From contig JALIHJ010000024.1 in the NCBI GenBank assembly GCA_022984795.1, forward strand, positions 62,001 through 126,000: a stretch of 64,000 bases of DNA. Direction: 5' to 3'. Of this stretch, positions 27,301 to 32,739 are shown one piece after another. The notes under the pieces are model-generated. The model ran no database searches, was not told the DNA's origin, and saw only the letters and a program-made list of their open reading frames with translations. A program made the translations under genes and the position numbers. The stretch's first letter is position 1. The number at the start of each line of letters is the position of its first letter. Source of the DNA: Fabrea salina (Eukaryota; Ciliophora; Heterotrichea; Heterotrichida; Fabreidae).

Positions 27301-27481
27301 CGTGCTAGTTGCCAACAAAGTAGAAAGCAACGGAATTTCCGGGGCCATTTGCATATCTGAAAAGTCCAAGAACTACCTAGAGATGGCTTACCCCAGTCAA
27401 CTAAGTTTTGAGTTCCATAAAAAAGTCCCCATTCCTTCAATTTGTCAAGAAGTAAAAATCTACATTGCTAGGTTTAACTAG
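21353..27481 (+). CDS. P4-ATPase-like / guanylyl cyclase fusion protein 2
   Basis: 2042 residues, a paralogue of the fusion at 10202-16417 with the same order: P4-ATPase-like half, then two membrane-six-plus-cyclase units. C1 (~1380-1545) has FCNISEF and VGYTYMAC (no metal Asp) but keeps KVETVGY and DTVNTASRM. C2 (~1855-2020) has YADIVGF at ~1863 and TIGDCYVV at ~1907 with both metal-binding Asp. The expected P-type phosphorylation motif is replaced by EKPGLLE at ~370, and the DGET loop by LTGIRD. Probable role: membrane guanylyl cyclase with a non-catalytic flippase-like sensor or targeting module. The base before the guanine-site loop is Ser (FSLVGDTVN), where animal guanylyl cyclases have Cys. 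Confidence 0.93.
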   Translation: MEVSSSSSSAFRKFDFQGKKLSKSYLTGNDFKIVDSTLYTFASDFFLLHFRKYPSTIVLFLIVLWQTAFSKEKPESFIYSLLVLGVTLAYSAFKRLWFLRNISKKELEINNREVLAWENDQFVLKKRASLKLWDIVLLKDEQEFPADLVIIANNPRYESCLLDEYKLTGIRDLQPKKPVKHIQELLSNANLENLGSLVGEVSGTIKVSNPDPDHEHFSGFYKAQKSPTSLKLTTKNFGGEGSVLKEGEWLIGIIVYAGAETKLRLNTRQPKLGVSCIESFLKKYLFFLIGFLAVLVTVMAAVGSPYKDNLQSVNLLIGNSMLLIPFSLPLVVIAVRDLYALKINKTSKAVHVINSDSLDYLGRAEYIHIEKPGLLESRKLIPKVAFIEDNPIPVQTFADSQFEIEMINMELQQLENFSTSNFMLALAMCNQHTYNPALKTIQSSTILDKAILETASKFQVRTHYQNSEVFTFCFNQEETDFYMAAHQRFSLDDCKFRIAVKNLTTKQVTLFVRGDQKSITPLLSPHFKVKLQETLRGCQSTGQEQVVFGFKILSHQEYQNFKYMYKSAQRSPVNRSGRIKGVFEKFEKDLNLLGFLSFEDNVEEKANSAFQALTEAGLKFWLFSNDKEQKLNASRNQLGLFKNYENLVSLKEINNKFELYKKLERAIDNQIVYSKEEVSVLRNNLPGSRYLTEIVSPKINPLPNVRYSDSNLNDTPSYICPRLYDFSNEEVRPEGSKNYSKSIVPLMMKIKNLKSQLSDTIGNENLKNYIGDFGINLENSVVKIGCKSKKCSKVLYEFLISGSFVNFYAIKPFSIKLVSEIFTSNLTRNHITLSVGSTYSWNGLMKNSNVSIEITDHLSDTRVFTDIKVKKYRDLKKLVLCYGHWFLNNVSKIIYLDAYKNALIVTVVIFFQFYSNFSGAFLFSNWDLFFCCQLFLVPAFAVEGVFAQDLTKEKLCQSPKIHKSTIDKSPLNITSLLYYFFLGVLHGCILCLFELTFASTIINSSGLTENQELIKAELLISAVLTLQSTCLLQSSSINILTVLSHVVSLVAFILVLTLKSQGILTQEKVGVFEFIETSTFSIVLCPCVCFVLTYFLKIILLQKSLENLSSRVSKLRQKYYPRIETYSMKFRNNYEVLKKKSKKNKYGKFDFNQYTLRFRSKLTEKDFRKEISSLMIKKYRIILFSTFVFTLAVSLLGTIVFPFSLVRALGLNFICLFFFCMTIFSLTKTFLTNTSRIGVLINLVLQVIQLLLVLFTTTQRVEVPMVLSILFYLALDMEWLPMFITNLSRLLILLAYVLEYFQQTYEGEDKTLQTVLFIIKLLGIEVTSAIMHYDIDKQKRKDFQLRQELDEEIKKTNSVLTYILPEFVRKRVKEGVRYIAEDRGTVSILFCNISEFDRIVATYSPQELTKFLDKTFRKFDELCEKVGMTKVETVGYTYMACAGLIDSENELNSKLANVSHARRAVEMAIGIKNECQRMFLMDGSELEVKIGIHSGEVAAGVVGSHKPQFSLVGDTVNTASRMATTAINSIQISKATYDLLEDTQGLNFKPLIVFVKGKGDMQTYELELNTHQSTLVDLSSKKKINIASFDSIQPLGSEINSYTSKKTTRVREPEPRLNTEAETRSIRMCSLSLKETPYEKQFRLLTIFRKKKSIYFALVIYLVCCFGDLFVMLLCMTIRGQNIVGLFLIQICKMSFVVVLLLLKKKYYEKYWFGWVLQGGYFLIYLMMLLEIRLSTWYSIEVWNSSIFYDLLIFCQCSQLFFKHVIMSAVLAAVLYIGELALMGFFETLAFSSVFLSIYLSVIITSLYYREKLLHVHTLRNQEVQSEKQKTECLLMKMMPPHAYANLREENNFVDTLYDVTLMYADIVGFTQWSSGKEPIQVVEMLSKLFDRFDKACEEFGVYKVHTIGDCYVVMGNLSNQDRNPSEECLNMVMFAQRIIESIKEVNANYGMELGMRIGMNTGEVIGGIAGTNIVRYDIYGADVLVANKVESNGISGAICISEKSKNYLEMAYPSQLSFEFHKKVPIPSICQEVKIYIARFN

Positions 27482-27504
27482 TAGTAAATCTTAGAATTAA
27501 TTGC

Positions 27505-27744
27505 TTAAAAAATTTGGCAGCATTTGTTTTTAGTTCCTTGAATACACTTCTTAGAAGAATTGTATTTTAGCACTGTATGCAGAGGAAGAGACTTAGCAGT
27601 GTCGATAAAGGTTACTTTTAAGTTACCCTTTCTGCTGCCTGGAGTTGATTCACCTAAAGTAGACTCAGGCGACTTGGGTGGCTTCATTATAGATCTGGGG
27701 TAAGTGGAATAGACTGAGTTGTTTTCTAGGTTATTTTTTGACAT
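27505..27744 (-). CDS. Small CaaX-box protein with RVxF-like motif
   Basis: 79 residues. The C-terminus CCQIF gives a CaaX box (CQIF, where a final Phe favours geranylgeranylation) preceded by another Cys that could be palmitoylated. The middle has NLKVTFIDTAKSLPLHTVL. KVTF fits the RVxF docking motif for protein phosphatase 1, although many unrelated proteins match it. Probably a small membrane-anchored regulatory protein; this is inference. It converges with the cyclase gene (23 nt). Confidence 0.65.
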   Translation of the reverse strand: MSKNNLENNSVYSTYPRSIMKPPKSPESTLGESTPGSRKGNLKVTFIDTAKSLPLHTVLKYNSSKKCIQGTKNKCCQIF

Positions 27745-27747
27745 TTA

Positions 27748-27945
27748 TTAGGGCGAATTAAAGGTGTTATATGGAAGAGACCAACTAAAAGAAGTAGACC
27801 ACAAGTCTTGGGAGTTAGGTGCTTCCAAATACGGAAAATACTGCAAAGAGTACAACAAGTGGTGTCTCCAGGTAGGTTTTAGCTTGGGCCTTTTAATGGG
27901 CTTAGCGGGATGGATAGACCTTAGCGGAGTCCTGGTTACTTCCAT
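27748..27945 (-). CDS. Doubtful small ORF, 65 aa (open frame on the other strand too)
   Basis: This 209-base space between two clear genes has open frames on both strands. The minus ORF has a good start (TTTATAAATGG), ends TAATAA directly before the next minus gene, and encodes 65 basic residues with no known domain. On the plus strand, a frame open from 27752 (GELKVLYGRDQLKEVDHKSW...) has codon choice more like neighbouring genes (GAC, TAC and AAC frequent) and a hydrophobic stretch (GLLMGLAGWIDLSGVLV). It has no ATG and no stop before the next gene. I cannot decide which, if either, is expressed. Confidence 0.3.
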   Translation of the reverse strand: MEVTRTPLRSIHPAKPIKRPKLKPTWRHHLLYSLQYFPYLEAPNSQDLWSTSFSWSLPYNTFNSP

Positions 27946-27953
27946 TTATAAAC

Positions 27954-28961
27954 ATGGACCTTCAAGAATTTGCAGGAAGAGTCCTTGCCAAAACACAAAT
28001 AGGTCAAAGCATCAATGCTATCAAAGCTAAATTCCCCGAGGTTTCTTGGCAGAACGAAGAAAGCAAAGACGTTGTTTCTTTAAGGGAGTTGTTGTCCCTT
28101 TCGCTAGATTCTGTTGACAACCTTTATGAGTACTTGCCCCAAAAGAAGTTGTTCAGGCTCAACTACACTGACGGAGACTTCATAGCAAGGGCTTCTACTA
28201 AAGTTGAGGGGTCTGCTTCTTTCAAAGCTAGTTTTATACAACAAGATTTTGTTGAGCAAGCCATTAACTACATGGGAGTAATCAGAGTCCAGCACCAAGA
28301 AGCCTGTTTTGACATCAAGATGCCTGGAGAGTTAAGTTTTGATCCAGCAGGTGATGAACAAGGTTGCTGGGTAGACACTCACCAGTTCACTCGCCTTGTA
28401 GGGTTTGTTGTGGTGCTTGTCAAAGCAGCTTGCCTAGGAGCAGAAGTGAGTTTTTTAAAAAAAGTATACACAGTTACCAAACCTATTGTTCAATTTTACT
28501 ACAAAAAAGTAGTTTTATTTCACTGGATGTACAAACAAGTAAAAACAACTTGCTTCAAAAAACAAGACCCCCCTGACTACGGAGAAGTACTTGCTAAAGA
28601 GTCAGTGCTTTGCATGCTGACTAACAGACAAAACGCCCAAAGTTACTTAGAAAACTATAATGAAGTCAAAAGTGGTAGGGGCGAATTCAAACCTCCTGTG
28701 TTGTTTTATAACGCTATAAAGAACCACCCTAGTTTAGAAGACCAAACTAAACTAGCTCTCAACCAAATAGTTTCAGAGGAATCCAGAGCTGACGTGCCTT
28801 TTTTCTCAGAAATGCTTGAAGAGTCCCAAAAGATAACTCTTAGTTACTGCGAAGCCATGCAGTCTGTAGTCCAGAGAACTCAAAAACTAATAAAGGACCA
28901 AGAAACCCAAACTCAGTTCACCACTTCTAAACCTATGTCTAAACAGTGTCCTGTTTTTTAA
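27954..28961 (+). CDS. Unknown 335-aa protein ending in a CaaX box
   Basis: 335 residues starting MDLQEFAGRVLAKTQ. No family was recognised. There is a moderately hydrophobic stretch (LVGFVVVLVKAACLGA, ~145-160) and a mixed helical/strand composition. The C-terminus MSKQCPVF ends in CPVF, a CaaX-type prenylation signal, so membrane attachment is likely. The stop lies only 4 nt before the helicase ATG. The neighbouring minus gene at 27505 also ends in a CaaX box. Confidence 0.75.
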   Translation: MDLQEFAGRVLAKTQIGQSINAIKAKFPEVSWQNEESKDVVSLRELLSLSLDSVDNLYEYLPQKKLFRLNYTDGDFIARASTKVEGSASFKASFIQQDFVEQAINYMGVIRVQHQEACFDIKMPGELSFDPAGDEQGCWVDTHQFTRLVGFVVVLVKAACLGAEVSFLKKVYTVTKPIVQFYYKKVVLFHWMYKQVKTTCFKKQDPPDYGEVLAKESVLCMLTNRQNAQSYLENYNEVKSGRGEFKPPVLFYNAIKNHPSLEDQTKLALNQIVSEESRADVPFFSEMLEESQKITLSYCEAMQSVVQRTQKLIKDQETQTQFTTSKPMSKQCPVF

Positions 28962-28965
28962 TAAA

Positions 28966-30744
28966 ATGGCTAAAAGGCAACGAAACCCATTTCCGCAAGC
29001 AGACCGACTAAAAGAAAGACTAGTGCTTGAAACTCCTCCTTCTGGACTTAACACACACAACACACACAACTTAGAGTACCTTAAACTGAAGTTTTCAGAA
29101 CTGCCTATTTCACGCAAAACTCTTATTGGTCTTTCTAAAAACCAGTGGGTAAGCATGACTCCCATCCAAAGGTCCTCTATTCCACACGCCTTGGCAGGCA
29201 GAGACTTACTTGGAACAGCCCTTACAGGTTCAGGCAAGTCTTTGGCCTTCTTTGTGCCTATGCTTGAAAAGCTTTATAGAGAAAAGTGGACAAAGATGGA
29301 TGGGCTCGGAAGCATAGTGCTAGTTCCTACTCGGGAATTAGGCATTCAGCTCTTCGAAACTCTAAAAAAGGTTGGCGAAAGACACAGTTTCTCAGCGGGG
29401 CTAGTAATAGGGGGCAAGGACTTAAAGTCAGAAACAGAAAGAATAGGGGACATGAACGTACTCATAGCCACTCCAGGGAGGCTTTTGCAGCATATGCAAG
29501 AGTCGCCTGAATTCAACGCTGACAACTTGCAAATGCTAGTGATTGACGAAGCAGACAGGATTCTAGATATGGGGTTTGAGGAAACCCTAAACGAGATTTT
29601 AAGCTACCTTACTTCGAGTCGGCAAACTCTTTTGTTTTCAGCTACTCTTTCGAAGTCCATCCAGTCCCTTGCTAAACTTTCGCTGAAAAACCCAGAGTAC
29701 ATAAACGTAATGCCTAACAACGAAGAAATCGCAACCCAAAACAAGTTAACTCAGTACTACATGGTTGTAGACCTGCCCAACAAACTAAGCCTTTTGTTTT
29801 CCTTTTTGAAGTCACACTTAAAGTCCAAAATCATTGTGTTTCTATCTTCTTGCAAACAAGTTAGGTTCACCTACGAAGCCTTTAAAAAACTCCACCCAGG
29901 CATTCCGCTTCTTGAAATCCACGGAAAGCAAAAACAGTCCAAACGCACCAGTATTTACTTTGAGTTTTTGGAAAAAGAAAACTCTTGCTTGTTTGCAACC
30001 GACATTGCGGCAAGGGGACTTGACTTTCCAACAGTGCATTGGGTAGTCCAAGTAGACTGCCCAGAAGATGTGGAGAGTTATGTGCACAGGGTAGGAAGAA
30101 CTGCTCGTTACAAGTCAGGAGGCAACTCTCTTTTATTCTTAACTGAGTCTGAACTGGTTTTTCTGGACCTACTGACTCAAAAAGGCATTAACATGAAAAA
30201 GATCAACCCCAACCCCAAAAGAGCTTTTTCCATTGTAGAGAGGCTAAAATCCAGCGTAGCTGAAAGCGTAGAACTCAAACACTTAGCCCAGAGGTACTTT
30301 GTTTCTTATGTAAGAAGTATTTTTTTGATGCCTAACAAAGAAGTTTTTGACGTCAAGTCTCTTCCACTCAAAGAGTTCTCTGAGAGTTTAGGGCTGTACT
30401 CCCAGCCTTCTGTAAGTATCTCTGAAACCACTGGGGACTCTGTGAAGAAAACCAAACTCCAAAAGTTCAAAGAAAAAATCCAAGCTAAAAAACAAGCTAA
30501 AGCTGAGCTCCTGACCCTCAAAAGACAAAACCATCAAATCGACGCAGAACTCCAAGAAGACCCCACAAGCCAAACAGAGTTCACAAACAAAGGCACCGAA
30601 GACGTTTCTGGAAGACTCATAAACAAGGCAAAGTCTTCAGCAGAAACTGCTAAGGCTCAAGAAAAGGCTAGAATTCAAAGACTCAGAGTTAAAAAGAAGC
30701 AACGTCTAAGGACCTTAGCTGGAGAACTAAACCAGGAAGAATAA
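28966..30744 (+). CDS. DDX10: DEAD-box RNA helicase, Dbp4/DDX10 type
   Basis: 592 residues with the full DEAD-box set: Q motif (WVSMTPIQRSSIP), motif I TGSGK at ~87-91, Ia PTREL, Ib ATPGR, II DEAD at ~194-197, III SAT at ~225, IV-V IVFLSSCKQ and TDIAARGLDFP, and VI HRVGRTAR at ~373-380. The N-terminal and C-terminal extensions, including MKKINPNPKRAFSIVERL and a charged tail, match Dbp4/DDX10, which releases U14 snoRNA from pre-ribosomes. Motif I has Ser instead of the usual Thr after GK. Same pathway as Sas10 at 20.6 kb. Confidence 0.92.
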   Translation: MAKRQRNPFPQADRLKERLVLETPPSGLNTHNTHNLEYLKLKFSELPISRKTLIGLSKNQWVSMTPIQRSSIPHALAGRDLLGTALTGSGKSLAFFVPMLEKLYREKWTKMDGLGSIVLVPTRELGIQLFETLKKVGERHSFSAGLVIGGKDLKSETERIGDMNVLIATPGRLLQHMQESPEFNADNLQMLVIDEADRILDMGFEETLNEILSYLTSSRQTLLFSATLSKSIQSLAKLSLKNPEYINVMPNNEEIATQNKLTQYYMVVDLPNKLSLLFSFLKSHLKSKIIVFLSSCKQVRFTYEAFKKLHPGIPLLEIHGKQKQSKRTSIYFEFLEKENSCLFATDIAARGLDFPTVHWVVQVDCPEDVESYVHRVGRTARYKSGGNSLLFLTESELVFLDLLTQKGINMKKINPNPKRAFSIVERLKSSVAESVELKHLAQRYFVSYVRSIFLMPNKEVFDVKSLPLKEFSESLGLYSQPSVSISETTGDSVKKTKLQKFKEKIQAKKQAKAELLTLKRQNHQIDAELQEDPTSQTEFTNKGTEDVSGRLINKAKSSAETAKAQEKARIQRLRVKKKQRLRTLAGELNQEE

Positions 30745-30750
30745 TAATAA

Positions 30751-31317
30751 ATGGAAACTTGGGAACAAGAATACGAGAAGAAAAAGGCCAGAGCTGAAAG
30801 GTTTGGCCTAAAACTAGACTCTAAAAACCCAGTATAAGTAACACAGGAACAAATAGCTAAACAGAAAGAAAGGTTAAGGAGATTCGGAGTTCCTGAAGAA
30901 GTCAAAAGGTGGGAGTCTGAAAACAAACCTCAAGGAGAACTCCGCAACGACGCTCTTTATGTCTACGGAGTGGACTTCATCAGCACCCAAGACGTAATGA
31001 GCTACTTCAAAACTTTCAGTCCCAATTCAGTAGAATGGATCAACGATAGCTCCTGCAACGTGGTGTTTCCGAGCTCTGAATATGCCAACGCAGCACTTAC
31101 CACCTGTGCTGTCGAGGAAGTAGACGACCAAAACAAGCTTAAACTGGCAGTGGGATACGAAAGTCAGGGAAAAATCGTTCCTTTGTACCTGAGGTATTCC
31201 ACAGAGGGCGTAAGAGTTACCTAGGACAAAAAACCCGAAGCCAGCACTAAAAGTAAGTACTACGAATGGAAAAGAAACATCAGGAACAAGCCCATTTCTA
31301 GAAAGAAAAAGAATTAG
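30751..31317 (+). CDS. NCBP3: NCBP3-like cap-binding/RRM protein, two introns
   Basis: Three exons (30751-30831, 30847-31209, 31225-31317) give 178 residues. The N-terminus has two units KKKARAERFGL and KQKERLRRFGV, as in Tho1/MOS11-type proteins. Residues ~62-125 form an RRM-like domain with ALYVYGVDFISTQDVMSYF and VEWINDSSCNVVF, closely matching the NCBP3 signature (YGVD.MST, EW..D.SCNVV). NCBP3 binds capped mRNA in nuclear export with the exon-junction and TREX complexes. It is much shorter than the human protein (620). The stop codon overlaps that of the converging gene. Confidence 0.88.
30832..30846 (+). other. 15-nt intron 1 (NCBP3-like gene)
   Basis: GTATAAGTAACACAG, phase 0. In-frame TAA if retained. 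Exon 1 is exactly 27 codons. A at position 10. Confidence 0.93.
31210..31224 (+). other. 15-nt intron 2 (NCBP3-like gene)
   Basis: GTAAGAGTTACCTAG, phase 0. Retention ends the frame at the TAG formed by the splice acceptor. Removal adds a lysine-rich tail of 30 residues. A at position 10. Confidence 0.92.
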
Positions 31318-32366
31318 AATAGTATTAAGCTAAGAACCGGAAGAATTAGATAAGCCCAGTCTGTTTGGTCCGAGTGGTTGTTTGGGATTTTGGCGTATTC
31401 TTTTGCAGCAGTCCAGTAGTCTTGGTTGTAAATTAACTTAGCACAGTCACTGTTGTCCTGCACTAGTGGGTGGTCCATCATTGCTTTGTAAAAGAAGTAA
31501 AAACTAATGTAGTCCTCGTAGTTCCAGTAAGACTTAACGCAGTTGAAACTCAGCCTTGCTTCAGTGTTGCACTGAGTAACATTAGTTCCTCCCAGCCATT
31601 TAGCTGCATAACTTATGTAGGCTGCAAATGGTCCGTCTCCAGGTGCAAGGTCGCAAAAAGACAAGCCTTTCTGGGAGTACCCACACCTGCAAGTAGTGGT
31701 CCAGTTTAAGTCTAGTTGCTTGTCTTCTACTAAACAGTCATTTTGGCTTTCACAAGCAGCATATGGACCTTTTTTAAGTTTGGCAGCACTAGTGCACTTA
31801 TACTCTCCATTAGATAGTCTGCAACTACCAGTTTCGCATAAAAGGTTGATCCCGTTTTTACAGTTAGACACAACTTCTCCGGGCTTTAAACTAAAGTAGT
31901 CAACACAGTTGACTCCGTAGCACCCTAAGTTGTTGGCACACTCTGAATCTGCAGAGCACTGGTCTCCTTTTTGTTTTTGGGGTGTGCAACTTCCACTGCA
32001 GTATAGTCCTGGGTTGCATTCTTCGTTTGAATTACATGTTTTGTTCTCATGTTTGGCCTTGCAAATAAACTGGTCGCAGATTCCATACTTACAGTTATAG
32101 TCGAAGTCACAAGGCTCTCCAGGAAGCGAAGTTCCGTAATAGTAAGGCTGAGGGGGAACCTGGCAAGTAGAATTGGAACTGACTGTGGGGCAGTAAGTGT
32201 ACCTGGGGTGTTCACAGGGCTGAAGAGTAAAGTTGGCGACACGACTAGCTTTGTTTAGTTGGTAGTTGATGCACTGCAGAGGCTCAAAAGCTACGTAGGG
32301 GGCTTTACAAGGGTAGACGTCACAGTTCTCAGCCAAAGCACTGCCTAGCAAAAGCACAATCCACAT
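31314..32366 (-). CDS. Secreted cysteine-rich surface protein, probable GPI anchor
   Basis: 350 residues: signal peptide MWIVLLLGSALA, then about 30 cysteines in short EGF/Dickkopf-like spacing (GEPCDFDYNCKYGICDQF, CNSNEECNPGLYCSGSC, GDQCSADSECANNLGCYG), and several sequons (NFT, NST, NKT, NVT). The C-terminus is hydrophobic to the last residue (WAYLILPVLSLILF) without a cytoplasmic tail, which suggests a GPI-attachment signal. Such proteins are common on ciliate surfaces; the ligand is unknown. The stop overlaps the NCBP3-like gene stop. Confidence 0.85.
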   Translation of the reverse strand: MWIVLLLGSALAENCDVYPCKAPYVAFEPLQCINYQLNKASRVANFTLQPCEHPRYTYCPTVSSNSTCQVPPQPYYYGTSLPGEPCDFDYNCKYGICDQFICKAKHENKTCNSNEECNPGLYCSGSCTPQKQKGDQCSADSECANNLGCYGVNCVDYFSLKPGEVVSNCKNGINLLCETGSCRLSNGEYKCTSAAKLKKGPYAACESQNDCLVEDKQLDLNWTTTCRCGYSQKGLSFCDLAPGDGPFAAYISYAAKWLGGTNVTQCNTEARLSFNCVKSYWNYEDYISFYFFYKAMMDHPLVQDNSDCAKLIYNQDYWTAAKEYAKIPNNHSDQTDWAYLILPVLSLILF

Positions 32367-32440
32367 TTTATTGCAGGCGCTTAGAGGTGTTTAGTTGTAT
32401 TGAGTTTAAAGATACAAATTAATAAAGATTGATTCGAAAT
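32367..32440. promoter_or_regulatory. Divergent intergenic region, surface protein / small basic protein
   Basis: 74 bp between the starts, AT-rich towards the plus gene (TACAAATTAATAAAGATTG). Contains nothing else that I recognise. Confidence 0.3.
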
Positions 32441-32737
32441 ATGAGCGGGTCAGACTCTTCACCTAACTTCAAACCTCTGCACTTAATTCCAACACCTGCA
32501 ACTTCCAGATTCAAGATAATGGTAAGGTTTACTTAGAATCCTGAATTAAGAAAAAGACTAACACTCGCTGCTAAAAAGCGGAAAAGTCACACACCAATGC
32601 ATTCCAAAACAAAACGAGCAGTTAAGATCCCCCCTGCTCCTAGTGTCCGGAAACTTATGACTCCGAGTTTAGCTAAAGCTATGAGTAAGCCACCTACTGT
32701 CATACACTGCTCTCCTGAGTCATTGCTAAAAAAGTGA
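32441..32737 (+). CDS. Small basic protein, 93 aa, one intron
   Basis: Two exons, 32441-32521 and 32537-32737, ending TGA. 93 residues, strongly basic (RKRLTLAAKKRKSH, KTKRAVKIPPAPSVRKLM), possibly nuclear or nucleic-acid/microtubule binding. No domain was recognised. The gene is supported by a clean 15-nt intron of the same type as the others and by its position: 74 nt from the divergent surface-protein gene and 2 nt from the converging myosin stop. Confidence 0.78.
32522..32536 (+). other. 15-nt intron (small basic protein gene)
   Basis: GTAAGGTTTACTTAG, phase 0, in-frame TAG if retained, A at position 10. Removal keeps the frame open for 66 more codons. Confidence 0.88.
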
Positions 32738-32739
32738 AT

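Noticed and set aside
30970-31224. Separate 84-residue gene starting at 30970
   Set aside because: It is the middle exon of the NCBP3-like gene. The upstream and downstream exons join through two 15-nt introns and complete the RRM and basic tail.
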